64,000 bases of DNA from Ferrithrix thermotolerans DSM 19514. GTDB lineage: Bacteria > Actinomycetota > Acidimicrobiia > Acidimicrobiales > CAIXPF01. Within the stretch, counting starts at the first letter, position 1; each line of letters begins with the position of its first letter. The notes under the pieces were generated by a model. That model saw nothing but the letters and a program-made list of their open reading frames with translations, was not told the origin of the DNA and did not search any database. Positions 35,397 to 43,525 of this stretch are shown here, piece by piece. Where the stretch lies: positions 36,707 to 100,706 of the forward strand of contig CAMDQT010000011.1 of NCBI GenBank assembly GCA_945906305.1, in the 5' to 3' direction. The position numbers were made by a program, and so were the translations under genes.

Positions 35397-36280
35397 CAGG
35401 ACGACCGCCGCCCGAACGCCACGTTGACCTCGCTCACCGCCAGCGCGGCTGGCCCATCTTCACCAAGCGGCTCTAGGCGCACTTGGTCCCCCGCCGCGAG
35501 GGCCAACTCGACTCCGGCCGAGGACCGATTCGTGACCAGCGCGGCCAACCCGTAGCTATCCACCAGCATCCCAATCTCGCCCGTTGCCAACTCGGCGAAG
35601 GTCTTTACCCAACGCGCCACTCGGCGACGGCCGTCGAGGACCACGCACAGTTGATCGCCCCAGGGTGCGACGTCGTCGGGGTCAATGTTGAGTTGCAAGT
35701 TGCCGTAGCGATCCGCCCACAACACTTCCGCCTCGAGACCGCCGTCTTCTTCGCGACTGATCGGCATCAGCCCGGGCAGCAGGGAGACCGCATCGATCGC
35801 GGGGCCGAGCAGCTCGAACGCGAGGCCCGAACAGAGGTGACCGGCGGCGGGGGCGAAAATATCGCGACCCGAGAAGGTCGCGCTGGGTGAAGGGAGACGC
35901 AGCTCGGAGTCGGTTAGCTCAACCACCCTGCCCGCGCCACCGACCATCGCCACCGCCGGCGCCAATAAGCCGTTGTCGGGCCCGATCAGCACCGACTGGC
36001 CGCCACCAACCTCCACCGCGATGGCCCGGCGGGACGTGCCGACACCGGGGTCCACCACCGCAAGCACCACCCCGGGGCAGAGATACTGGGCGGACCGCGC
36101 CAACATCAGTGCTCCCCCACGCACGTCGAAGGGCGCTATCTCATGGCAGAGATCGACGATACGAACCTGTGGCGCCAAGGACCAGATGACGGACTTGATA
36201 ACCCCGACGAACTCATCGTTGGTGCCGTAATCGGTGAGCAAGCTAACGGTGTCGAACTTGGACCCGGAAATGACACTCAC
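35396..36280 (-). CDS. S-adenosylmethionine hydroxide adenosyltransferase (SAM hydrolase, DUF62 family)
   Basis: A 294-aa protein of the chlorinase/fluorinase fold. Conserved parts are SLLTDYGTNDEFVGV, DLCHEIAPFDVRGGA, AVVDPGVGTSRRAIAVE, IGPDNGLLAPA and TFSGRDIFAPAAGHL. Non-halogenating members split S-adenosylmethionine to adenosine and methionine using water. GTG 36280 gives the usual length; the frame is open further up to 36442. It is coupled to the 29-aa peptide at its end. Confidence 0.9.
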   Translation of the reverse strand: MSVISGSKFDTVSLLTDYGTNDEFVGVIKSVIWSLAPQVRIVDLCHEIAPFDVRGGALMLARSAQYLCPGVVLAVVDPGVGTSRRAIAVEVGGGQSVLIGPDNGLLAPAVAMVGGAGRVVELTDSELRLPSPSATFSGRDIFAPAAGHLCSGLAFELLGPAIDAVSLLPGLMPISREEDGGLEAEVLWADRYGNLQLNIDPDDVAPWGDQLCVVLDGRRRVARWVKTFAELATGEIGMLVDSYGLAALVTNRSSAGVELALAAGDQVRLEPLGEDGPAALAVSEVNVAFGRRSS

Positions 36281-36515
36281 CCTGCCTGATGGGGGCGCAA
36301 GGCCACCGCGGTCGTGGAGGCGATCGGGAGCCGAACTGACCACCTTGGCCCGGCGAGCAATCCACTCTGGCCAAGAAATGTAGGGCGAAGCCGCCGCTTC
36401 GACCCAACCGGCGTCAATCGGGACGACGCTATGGCGGAGCATTCAGCGCGCTTGGGGCGCGGAGCGCGGAGTTCGGACAACAGAACCGAACGGGCTCCGG
36501 CCCAAAGTGGACCCA

Positions 36516-37316
36516 TCAAGACCGACCGAGTTCCGCCGAACGAGCCGTCGCCGCCGCCACTGCATCGAGAAACGCCGCTCGCACGCCCCGCTGCTCCAGC
36601 ACCCGAAGACCCGCTGCGGTCGTACCGCCGGGGGAGGTCACGTCAGCGCGAAGGTCCGCCGCGCTGCGCTCGCTGGCCGCAAGCAGGGTGGCCGATCCAA
36701 GCAAGGTTGCCACCGCCAACTCTTGGGCCACCGGCCGGGCCAGACCACACAACACCCCGGCCTCGATGAGTGCCTCAGCTACCAAGAAGACATAGGCGGG
36801 CCCGGACCCTGACAGGCCGGTCACGGCGTCAAGCTGAGCCTCGGTGACGATGACCACCGTCCCCACTGCCGCCAGGATCGACTCGGCCCAGGCCAGATCA
36901 TCGGGACCGGCCGAACTGCCCGCGGCGATCGCCGCCGCCCCCTTACCTACGAGGGCCGGCGTGTTCGGCATCGCCCGCACCACCGCCACCTCGGCCGCAA
37001 AGCCCGATTCGAGCGTGGCCAGGGTGACCCCGGCGGCGATTGAAAGCACCCGCCGGGGTGCGCCGTCGCCCAACGCGGCCAGGGCCGCGCTCGCGGCGGG
37101 CACATCGTTGGGCTTGACCGCCACCACCACGGCCGCCGCCGCCGCCACCTCAGCCAGAACCGTCACCCCGGGAAAGAGGCGGCGAAGCTCTTGGGCGCGG
37201 CTGGGCAGCCTCTCGACCAACCCAAGACGCTCCGGTGACGCCCACCCGGCGCGGAGCAGGCCGCCGAGCAGCGCCTCGCCCATCTTGCCGCCACCTATGA
37301 TCAACAGCTCGAACAT
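36516..37316 (-). CDS. proC: pyrroline-5-carboxylate reductase
   Basis: A 266-aa enzyme for the last step of proline synthesis. The NADPH motif LLIIGGGKMGEALLGG is at the start and the catalytic signature GLSGSGPAYVFLVAEALIEAG with ADLRADVTSPGGTTAAGL is near the end. ATG 37316 starts directly before the Rossmann strand; the longer upstream frame is not used. A 235-base gap with no gene separates it from the SAM-hydrolase gene downstream. Confidence 0.96.
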   Translation of the reverse strand: MFELLIIGGGKMGEALLGGLLRAGWASPERLGLVERLPSRAQELRRLFPGVTVLAEVAAAAAVVVAVKPNDVPAASAALAALGDGAPRRVLSIAAGVTLATLESGFAAEVAVVRAMPNTPALVGKGAAAIAAGSSAGPDDLAWAESILAAVGTVVIVTEAQLDAVTGLSGSGPAYVFLVAEALIEAGVLCGLARPVAQELAVATLLGSATLLAASERSAADLRADVTSPGGTTAAGLRVLEQRGVRAAFLDAVAAATARSAELGRS

Positions 37317-37364
37317 CGCCGCGGACTCTACCGTGAGCGCCTGGGCAGCGTAGGGTTCGACGCC

Positions 37365-38222
37365 ATGGGGGAATACACACGCTGGCAAATTGGTGACGTA
37401 CGGATCACAAAGGTCCCCGAGACCGTGCTCCACTGGCCCTGGAAGGCGCTCGTTCCGGATGTCACCCCGGAGCTTCTAGCCGCAACACCTTGGATGTCAC
37501 CACACTTCGTCGATGAGAACGGCAAGCTGGTGCTTTCCATTCATGCCCTGGTCATCGAGTCACAGGGCCGAACCATCATCGTGGACACCTGCATCGGCAA
37601 CGACAAGCAGCGACCGGCCCGAGCGTTCAACGAGCTGAACAACCCGTTCCTGGAGACGCTGTCTGACGCCGGTTTCGCCACCGATGCCATCGACACGGTT
37701 TTCTGCACCCACCTCCACGTCGACCATGTGGGCTGGAATACCCGCCTCGTGGACGGCAAGTGGGTTCCGACCTTCACCAAGGCCCGCCACCTGTTCGCTC
37801 GCACCGAGTACGACCACTGGATGGCCAACGACGAGTCGGCCTACTTCGGCGACGTGATGGGCGACTCGGTACGGCCCATCGTCGAAAGCGGCCTGGCGGA
37901 TTTCGTCGAGATCGACCATCGCATCACCGATGAGGTGTGGCTGGAGTCAACCCCGGGCCACACTCCCGGTCATTGCAGCGTGCATATCGCTTCGGGCGGC
38001 CAACATGGCGTGATCACCGGCGACATGACCCACAGCCCGATTCAGTTTGCCTACCCCTTGACCAGCACGGCGGACTCCAACCGCGAACTCGCCGACAAGA
38101 CCCGCGGCGAGTTTGTCGCCCGCTACCGCGACACTCCGACGCTCATCATCGGGACCCACTTCGCCGGACCGACCGCGGGCCATCTGGTTCGCGACGGGGA
38201 TCACATCCGTTTCGACTGCTGA
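37365..38222 (+). CDS. MBL-fold metallo-hydrolase
   Basis: A 285-aa metallo-beta-lactamase fold protein. Metal ligands are His116, His118, Asp120 and His121 (CTHLHVDHVGW), then His in TPGHTPGHCSV, Asp in ITGDMTHSP and His in IGTHFAGPTAGH. This set supports two metals. The layout resembles N-acyl homoserine lactonase-like enzymes, but the true substrate is unknown. It is divergent from proC and ends at a strong convergent hairpin. Confidence 0.9.
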   Translation: MGEYTRWQIGDVRITKVPETVLHWPWKALVPDVTPELLAATPWMSPHFVDENGKLVLSIHALVIESQGRTIIVDTCIGNDKQRPARAFNELNNPFLETLSDAGFATDAIDTVFCTHLHVDHVGWNTRLVDGKWVPTFTKARHLFARTEYDHWMANDESAYFGDVMGDSVRPIVESGLADFVEIDHRITDEVWLESTPGHTPGHCSVHIASGGQHGVITGDMTHSPIQFAYPLTSTADSNRELADKTRGEFVARYRDTPTLIIGTHFAGPTAGHLVRDGDHIRFDC

Positions 38223-38234
38223 GCACCAGCGGTC

Positions 38235-38273
38235 GACCCGTACCCCACGGCGCACCGCATTGGGGTGCGGGTC
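38235..38273. terminator. 13-bp convergent hairpin terminator
   Basis: Arms 38235-38247 and 38261-38273 pair over 13 bases with one G-T wobble, around a 13-base loop. It sits exactly between two convergent genes and overlaps the stop codon of the DksA-like gene. No T tract follows, as is common in actinobacteria. Confidence 0.62.
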
Positions 38274-38697
38274 AGTTCCGGAATGACCCGGTTTTGAACT
38301 CAACTCGCTCCAACGCCCACGGAATCGCTTCGAGGCGTTCGACTGGAATGGGCTGGCCGGAGTGGATACAGATGCCGTAGGTGCCGACGTCGAGACGAAT
38401 CAATGCGCTATCGATCAGGTCGACGGCAGCTCGCGCCTGCGCCGACAGGGCGAGGTCACGATCACGTTCAACGGCCAGGCTGTCACCCTCGCCGGACTCT
38501 TCGTCGAACTGGACATCGCCGGGTTCCCGCTCATTCATGAGGGAGTCGGCTTCTGCCTTGAGCGCATCGGCGGACTTGAGGTATCGAGCGCGCTCCGTGA
38601 CCAACACCCCACGCTGTTGGGCCAGGAACTCCGCGGCGAAAGGACTCTGGGCGGGAGCCGCATTCGGCTTCTCGCTCTTCTTGGTGGTCTTGGCCAT
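38272..38697 (-). CDS. DksA/TraR-family protein without the zinc cysteines
   Basis: A 141-aa protein: a Lys/Ala-rich start, a coiled-coil region (about 25-90) and a C-terminal TraR/DksA zinc-finger-like part GTYGICIHSGQPIPVERLEAIPWA. Only one Cys remains where four normally hold zinc; the others are His/Ser and Val/Phe. DksA-type proteins act in the RNA polymerase secondary channel, and zinc-free forms exist. ATG 38697. Role inferred from fold only. Confidence 0.8.
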   Translation of the reverse strand: MAKTTKKSEKPNAAPAQSPFAAEFLAQQRGVLVTERARYLKSADALKAEADSLMNEREPGDVQFDEESGEGDSLAVERDRDLALSAQARAAVDLIDSALIRLDVGTYGICIHSGQPIPVERLEAIPWALERVEFKTGSFRN

Positions 38698-38961
38698 GGC
38701 GATCGATTTCGCTTTCCATCCCGAACACGGGCGTCCGAGGCAGGGTCAGGTTGGAACCGTTCTGGGCGGTCACCCTATCTCTGGATCACGCCGTTAACGT
38801 TGATTTTGGCTGACCCGACAGCGCTGGGGTCGATGCCGTGCCCCACAGGACTGATCCTCCGCGCCATCTCGCGGTGACCGAGGCTCTGACTTCCCCAAAT
38901 CTGAACCCCGGCCATCGCAAAGTTCAAAATACAACAAAAGATATTGAAAGACAATAAAAGG
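38698..38961. other. intergenic region with AT-rich patch
   Basis: These 264 bases lie between the DksA-like gene start and the end of the YbjN-like gene. Bases 38921-38965 are strikingly rich in A and T for this genome (runs such as caaaatacaacaaaagat), while the rest has normal composition. No open frame looks coding and no stable hairpin was found. It should contain the promoter of the DksA-like gene. Confidence 0.4.
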
Positions 38962-39432
38962 TTAGTCGACAAAGCGGCTGGCAAAGCCGATCCGCACCGC
39001 CGGTCGATAGAACATCTCAACGGCCTGATAGAGCGTCCCGAGGATCCGATCGAGTTCCACCTCATCGATGCTCGTGTTGGGAACTTGCCCCACAAGGTAG
39101 ATCGCGTCCTCCGCGCCGACCGCGAAAGTGGCGCCGCGTAGCTGCTGGTTACGGCGCAGCAGATGCTCGTAGAGCTGAGATTGGTTCTCTTCCGGAGCGG
39201 GCATGACGTAGGTCTCATAGGTCAAGGACCGCTGGCCGAGCTGCAGCCACAACGCCGATAGCGGCTTCTCATCGCCAGTCACGCGGATCACCCAACGTCG
39301 CTCTTCACCATCGCGCGCCACGGACTGCACCAACGGGTTGTCCGCTAGTTGGGTCGACAGCCATCGCTCGATCCGTCCGCAAAGGGCGAGCAGTTCCGCC
39401 TCACTCGAGGGCGGACGGCCGTCATCGATCAT
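38962..39432 (-). CDS. YbjN-domain / type III secretion chaperone-like protein
   Basis: A 156-aa soluble protein. The body has the alternating strand pattern of YbjN proteins (SLTYETYVMPAPEENQ; YEHLLRRNQQLRGATFAVG; DAIYLVGQVPN). In actinobacteria such a gene is often found beside mshA. ATG 39432 overlaps the mshA stop (ATGA), so the two are translated together. The biochemical role is not known; a chaperone or regulatory role in mycothiol synthesis is only a guess from position. Confidence 0.83.
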   Translation of the reverse strand: MIDDGRPPSSEAELLALCGRIERWLSTQLADNPLVQSVARDGEERRWVIRVTGDEKPLSALWLQLGQRSLTYETYVMPAPEENQSQLYEHLLRRNQQLRGATFAVGAEDAIYLVGQVPNTSIDEVELDRILGTLYQAVEMFYRPAVRIGFASRFVD

Positions 39433-40649
39433 GTCCGCCCGCCACCGCATTCCACCAGCGAACGCGAGGTTAGATCGGCGTAGAGCCGGCGGAGCCGGGC
39501 GGCGGTGGTTGACCACGTATAGCCCCGTGCCTTGCTCGCTGCTTGCCGGCCAAGGGTGGCAGCGAATTCGGGCGAATCGATAATCCGCCGGACGGCCGCC
39601 GCATAGGCCATCGGGTCGCGACCTTCAACCAGCAAACCGGTCGAGCCATCATCGACCAAGGTCAGCAGACCACCTACCGCCGCGGCCACCACTGGGGTCC
39701 CGCACGCCGCCGCTTCCAAAGCAACCAGCCCAAAGGACTCTGAGCGACTGGGGACTAGGCACACATCGGCGGCGCGGTAGTAACTCGACAGCAGGTGATG
39801 CGGTTGGGGCGGCCGGAAAATGACCCGGTCCTTCAAGCCCGCTCGATCCACCAGCTCATGGCAGTACCGCTCGTGATCAGACCCATCTTCGCCGCTTGGC
39901 CCGCCGACCACCACCAACCGAGCGGTGCGCAAGCGGGCCAGCGTCTCGATGGCGACGTCGAGCCCTTTCAGCGGCTGAATCCGGCCAACGAACAGCAACA
40001 ACGGCCCCTCGGGGTCCACCCCTAGGGCCGATCGGGCCCCGCGCCGATCGCCGGGCGCGAAGAAGGCGTGATCAACACCAGGGGGGACAATCTCCACCCG
40101 AGCCGGATCCGCGCCATAGAAACGCTCCAGCTGAGCCGCCTCCTCGGCAGAATTGGCGAGAATGGCATCGCTGCAACGAATGACCTCGGTCTCCGCGTCG
40201 ATGCGTCGCTGCGGCTCGACATCACCGGTTTCGGCCTTCACCCGGGCCAGGGTGTGAAAGGTACAGACCAGCGGAATATCCAGCGTGTGCTTGATGCCAT
40301 GCGCTGCCACACCGGACAGCCAATAATTGGCATGCAGCGCGTCGGTCGTACCGTCTTGTTCGATGTGGTGCTGTACCCAGCGCCGGAACGGCTCGACGAC
40401 ATCAGGCAGATGTTCCTTGGGCAGGTCAACCGGACCAGCAGGCACATGGACCACCCGAAAGCCAGGCTCCACCTCAACCACATCGGGGAGGTGATCCGCC
40501 CAGCGACGCACGTACACGTGGCAGTTCACGCCCGCCTGGGCCACCGCAGCGACGAGTTCACGCACGTAGACGTTCATGCCACCGCTGTCGCCCGAACCGG
40601 GCTGAACCAACGGCGATGTATGCATCGAGATGACCGCAAGCGTGTTCAT
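39429..40649 (-). CDS. mshA: D-inositol-3-phosphate glycosyltransferase (mycothiol synthesis)
   Basis: A 406-aa GT-B fold, family 4 glycosyltransferase that joins GlcNAc to inositol phosphate, the first step to mycothiol. The start MHTSPLVQPGSGDSGGMNVYV, the middle NYWLSGVAAHGIKHTL and the donor-site ESFGLVALEAAACGTPVVA match MshA. Mycothiol is restricted to actinobacteria, which supports the host assignment. ATG 40649. Confidence 0.94.
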   Translation of the reverse strand: MNTLAVISMHTSPLVQPGSGDSGGMNVYVRELVAAVAQAGVNCHVYVRRWADHLPDVVEVEPGFRVVHVPAGPVDLPKEHLPDVVEPFRRWVQHHIEQDGTTDALHANYWLSGVAAHGIKHTLDIPLVCTFHTLARVKAETGDVEPQRRIDAETEVIRCSDAILANSAEEAAQLERFYGADPARVEIVPPGVDHAFFAPGDRRGARSALGVDPEGPLLLFVGRIQPLKGLDVAIETLARLRTARLVVVGGPSGEDGSDHERYCHELVDRAGLKDRVIFRPPQPHHLLSSYYRAADVCLVPSRSESFGLVALEAAACGTPVVAAAVGGLLTLVDDGSTGLLVEGRDPMAYAAAVRRIIDSPEFAATLGRQAASKARGYTWSTTAARLRRLYADLTSRSLVECGGGRT

Positions 40650-40830
40650 CAGGGCCTCAACCCTCGCCTCCTGCTGGGATTGCCCCGCTACGAACCTGAC
40701 CGACCGAGGCTGACCCTAGCGACCCGGTCTCGTCTTCGCGCTCGAACCCTGCCCGGCGGGCTTGCACCGGACCAGTGCCACTTTAGGACCCGCTGGCAAT
40801 GAGAGTCACATGAAGTGACGCCACCAGCGC

Positions 40831-41406
40831 TCAGCTCAGGACACCGTCGATGGTGATCTCACCGCGTTCGTAGCGGCCGGAGAGTTCCACCTTCAGCAGG
40901 TCGATCCGCTCGTGCAGCCCCCGTCGGATCTGGGAGAGCTCTCGCTCAAGCTCGCGCAAACGATCCGCCACCTCTACCACCTCAGCGTCGCTGCGACGGT
41001 CGAGGTCGACGAACGCCGCGCCACCACCCACCGCCTTGTCGATGGCAACAAGCATCGCTTCAACCGGCAGGTCAGGGGCAGGGTCGATGGCCCGATGGGC
41101 CGGGCTGCCATTGCGAGCGTGGTCATCGGCGAGAATCTGGGGAAGTCGCTCGACCAGATCGTGCAAGGTGTTCGCGTCAGCAACGCCGCCAGCATGGCGC
41201 CGGCGCAGGTCGCTGTCGACGATGTCGAGGTGTCCTTGCAGGATCCGACGGGCGAAGGACACTGCCAGCTCGGCCTGTTCACACTCGCCACGCATAACCC
41301 GCAGGTCCGACCCTGACTGGTCGCCGAGGTTGACGAGGTAATCGTCGGCCAACACCCGATCCGAAAGCGGAAATCCCACTATCCCTCCTAGAACTCGGAT
41401 CGCCAT
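40831..41406 (-). CDS. RsiG-like anti-sigma factor with c-di-GMP-binding signature
   Basis: A 191-aa helical protein. The signature E-x3-S-x2-R-x3-Q-x3-D of the Streptomyces anti-sigma factor RsiG is present exactly at Glu46, Ser50, Arg53, Gln57, Asp61. A second copy, with His in place of Gln, lies at Glu154, Ser158, Arg161, His165, Asp169 in a heptad-rich helix. In RsiG the two motif helices form a coiled coil that grips c-di-GMP and the sigma factor WhiG. ATG 41406 has GGAGG eight bases upstream. The partner sigma factor is not in this window. Confidence 0.78.
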   Translation of the reverse strand: MAIRVLGGIVGFPLSDRVLADDYLVNLGDQSGSDLRVMRGECEQAELAVSFARRILQGHLDIVDSDLRRRHAGGVADANTLHDLVERLPQILADDHARNGSPAHRAIDPAPDLPVEAMLVAIDKAVGGGAAFVDLDRRSDAEVVEVADRLRELERELSQIRRGLHERIDLLKVELSGRYERGEITIDGVLS

Positions 41407-41528
41407 CGACCAACCTCCGCTGTGAGATGAATGCACCAACCAGGGTATCGGTGCGTACCCAATATGAGACATGACCACCGCAAGTAGTTAAACGCTCGGA
41501 CACCGCTGCGTCACACGCCAAGCGACGC

Positions 41529-42566
41529 TCAGCCGAATAGCACCACCCACAACGGAGCGAGCACTATGAGACTGTCCAGACGGCGCAGACCGGGAGCGAA
41601 AGCACCGCTCGGGGGCAAGCTGAGTGTGGCCACCAGTCGGCCCAACGGACAGGCCAACGCCGCCAGAACGACCCCCACCCACAGTCCGTGATCAGCCAGG
41701 GCGCCCGGTTCGAGCACCACGGCGGCGAATCCCGCCGCCACCACGGCAACTGCGCCGGCCAGTGGGCCCTCGTACCAACCGGCCGCGGCCGAGCCCACGA
41801 GGTAGTCGCCCGCGTCGTAGCTGCAGGCCAGCGCGAACAACAACACGGCCAACGTCGGCTCTGCGGCGGCAAAGAGCACCGGGACCACGGCCGCAAGGCT
41901 GACCCCCAACCAGCTACGCAAGGTCGTGGTCGCGCTGAGCACGTCGAAACCACCGGTGTGTATCCCCCCGAGGAGGCTGACAAGGACCGCGGCAAGGACC
42001 GCCACCCCAACCGTGCGGGGGTGAGGGGCCACGCCTGCACCGACCACCGCCAACGCGGCGAATGCGGCGAGCAGGGGACGGGTTCGGCTACCGGCGCGGC
42101 GCAGCGAAGCCGCCGTCTGCGTCGCCCCGACCGCAGCAACGGGGGCGAAAAGCGCCAACGCCACGTACTTGTTGATCAGCAGAGCAAGACCACCCGCAAC
42201 GAACCATGCCAACCCGAGTGGGACTCGAGGGTTGCTGGTGTTGGCCACAACCTCAAGACGCTCGCGACGTCGAAGGCTTTCGATCGCGGCCTCGGCCCGA
42301 CGTCGGGTCGATCCGCGGCCACCCTCGGGTCGATCGAAGTGGGCGTCGTCGAGCAGATCGTCATCCACAATGAGGATCGGCGCCTCCGAGGTGGCGGCGA
42401 CGCTGGCCGCGACGCCCCCCAGCGGAGAGGAACTCGAACCGAAGGCCCGCGCTGGTTGAGGGCCGAGAGCGTAGAACAACTCATCCACGGTTGTTTCCTG
42501 GGCTGGCGCCACCGACGGATGCTCCCGCGGTTTCCAGGACAGGGCAGGCTGCGATCCGGTGTTCAT
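41529..42566 (-). CDS. membrane protein with degenerate CdsA-like domain
   Basis: A 345-aa protein. The first 110 residues are soluble and acidic (ILIVDDDLLDDAHFD); the rest holds about eight hydrophobic segments. The C-terminal pattern CSYDAGDYLVGS and GLRRLDSLIVLAPLW resembles phosphatidate cytidylyltransferase (NDTGAYFVG and DRIDSL), but key Lys, Arg and Asp residues of the CdsA signature are missing. It may be an inactive or altered relative. ATG 42566 overlaps the stop of the MoaD-like gene. Confidence 0.7.
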   Translation of the reverse strand: MNTGSQPALSWKPREHPSVAPAQETTVDELFYALGPQPARAFGSSSSPLGGVAASVAATSEAPILIVDDDLLDDAHFDRPEGGRGSTRRRAEAAIESLRRRERLEVVANTSNPRVPLGLAWFVAGGLALLINKYVALALFAPVAAVGATQTAASLRRAGSRTRPLLAAFAALAVVGAGVAPHPRTVGVAVLAAVLVSLLGGIHTGGFDVLSATTTLRSWLGVSLAAVVPVLFAAAEPTLAVLLFALACSYDAGDYLVGSAAAGWYEGPLAGAVAVVAAGFAAVVLEPGALADHGLWVGVVLAALACPLGRLVATLSLPPSGAFAPGLRRLDSLIVLAPLWVVLFG

Positions 42567-42808
42567 CACCCTCCCGAAACTGGTGGTAACACGGCGAGTT
42601 CATCACCGTCGGACAGGACATCCACCGATACCGCCGGATCGCCGTTACGCCAAATACGGCAGCTGGCGAGGACCGCGGCGAAACCCGCCCCGTAGCGGTC
42701 CACGGCCAGGTCGAGGGCAGAACCGACGGTGTCTGCTTGCAGTTGGTCACGACCCAATCCGGCCGCCACTCGGGCGGAGGCGAAGAGTCGGAGCGTGACC
42801 TGGGCCAT
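42566..42808 (-). CDS. MoaD/ThiS-like sulfur carrier protein
   Basis: An 80-aa ubiquitin-fold protein ending in the diagnostic Gly-Gly after LPPVSGG. The start VTLRLFASARVAAGLG and GDELAVLPPV match the MoaD group, which carries sulfur as a C-terminal thiocarboxylate. No other molybdopterin or thiamine gene is nearby, so it might serve another sulfur-transfer route. It is coupled to the CdsA-like gene. Confidence 0.82.
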   Translation of the reverse strand: MAQVTLRLFASARVAAGLGRDQLQADTVGSALDLAVDRYGAGFAAVLASCRIWRNGDPAVSVDVLSDGDELAVLPPVSGG

Positions 42809-42876
42809 CGAGAAGATGTTAACGAAGGACCCTCCGAGCCAGCGTGACCCTCAACCGCGACGGAGTCGATCCTGGC

Positions 42877-42882
42877 TACATT
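42877..42882 (+). promoter_or_regulatory. -10 box for a leaderless histidine phosphatase transcript
   Basis: TACATT lies six bases before GTG 42889, the spacing expected when transcription begins at the start codon. No ribosome binding site precedes that GTG, and no clear -35 is seen. Confidence 0.4.
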
Positions 42883-42888
42883 CCAACG

Positions 42889-43503
42889 GTGACTTCCGCC
42901 CGGATTCTGCTCGTGCGCCACGGGGAGTCAACCTGGAACGCCGCCGCCCGCTGGCAGGGCAGGGCCGATCCACCGTTGACCGACGCCGGACAACGACAGG
43001 CCGCATCCGCCGCCGAGGTCATTGGCGCTCTCGACGCCATCGTCGCCTCACCGCTGCAGCGTGCCCACCACACCGCAGTGATCCTCAGCGAGTTCATCGG
43101 AGTCGGACCGGTCCTTCTCGACGAACGTCTGGTCGAACGCGACGCCGGGGAATGGACCGGCCTCACCGTGGCGGAGATAGACCAGCGCTTCCCTGGGGAC
43201 CGCCGGGCCGGGCGGACCCCCCGGGGATGGGAATCGGACGAGACATTGCTCGAACGGGTCCTGCCTGCCCTCGCCGAACTGGGCGAAGACTTCGCCGGGG
43301 GCAGCGTGCTCGCCGTAACCCACGGCGGGGTGATTTTCACCCTGTCGCGCCATCTAAGTGGTGAGGCGACGCGCATCCCGAACCTGGGCGCGCAATGGGT
43401 CGACATCGGGCCCGACGCCACCATGCGCCTGGGCGATCGTGTCCCGCTGCTGGCGGAACACGGTCAACTCCCGCCGGTCTCCGACGTGAGCGAACAGGTC
43501 TGA
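42889..43503 (+). CDS. histidine phosphatase (phosphoglycerate mutase-like)
   Basis: A 204-aa branch-1 histidine phosphatase. The catalytic loop RHGESTWNAAARWQG is at residue 10, the acidic partner lies in VERDAGEWTG, and the second His in VTHGGVIFTL. The leaderless GTG 42889 is preferred; GTG 42844 would add 15 residues. Related enzymes include cobalamin-pathway phosphatase CobC and general phosphoglycerate mutases; substrate not assigned. It is divergent from the MoaD-like gene. Confidence 0.88.
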   Translation: MTSARILLVRHGESTWNAAARWQGRADPPLTDAGQRQAASAAEVIGALDAIVASPLQRAHHTAVILSEFIGVGPVLLDERLVERDAGEWTGLTVAEIDQRFPGDRRAGRTPRGWESDETLLERVLPALAELGEDFAGGSVLAVTHGGVIFTLSRHLSGEATRIPNLGAQWVDIGPDATMRLGDRVPLLAEHGQLPPVSDVSEQV

Positions 43504-43525
43504 GAGCGCGGGTGAAGGGCGCCTG

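Noticed and set aside
36281..36515. Possible small gene between proC and the SAM-hydrolase gene
   Set aside because: Frames on both strands lack a good start with a ribosome binding site and have no sensible protein pattern. The in-frame extension of the SAM hydrolase to 36442 adds no family-like sequence.
42566..42808. Molybdenum cofactor gene cluster
   Set aside because: Only one MoaD-like gene is present; no moaA, moaC, moaE, moeA or mog is seen nearby.
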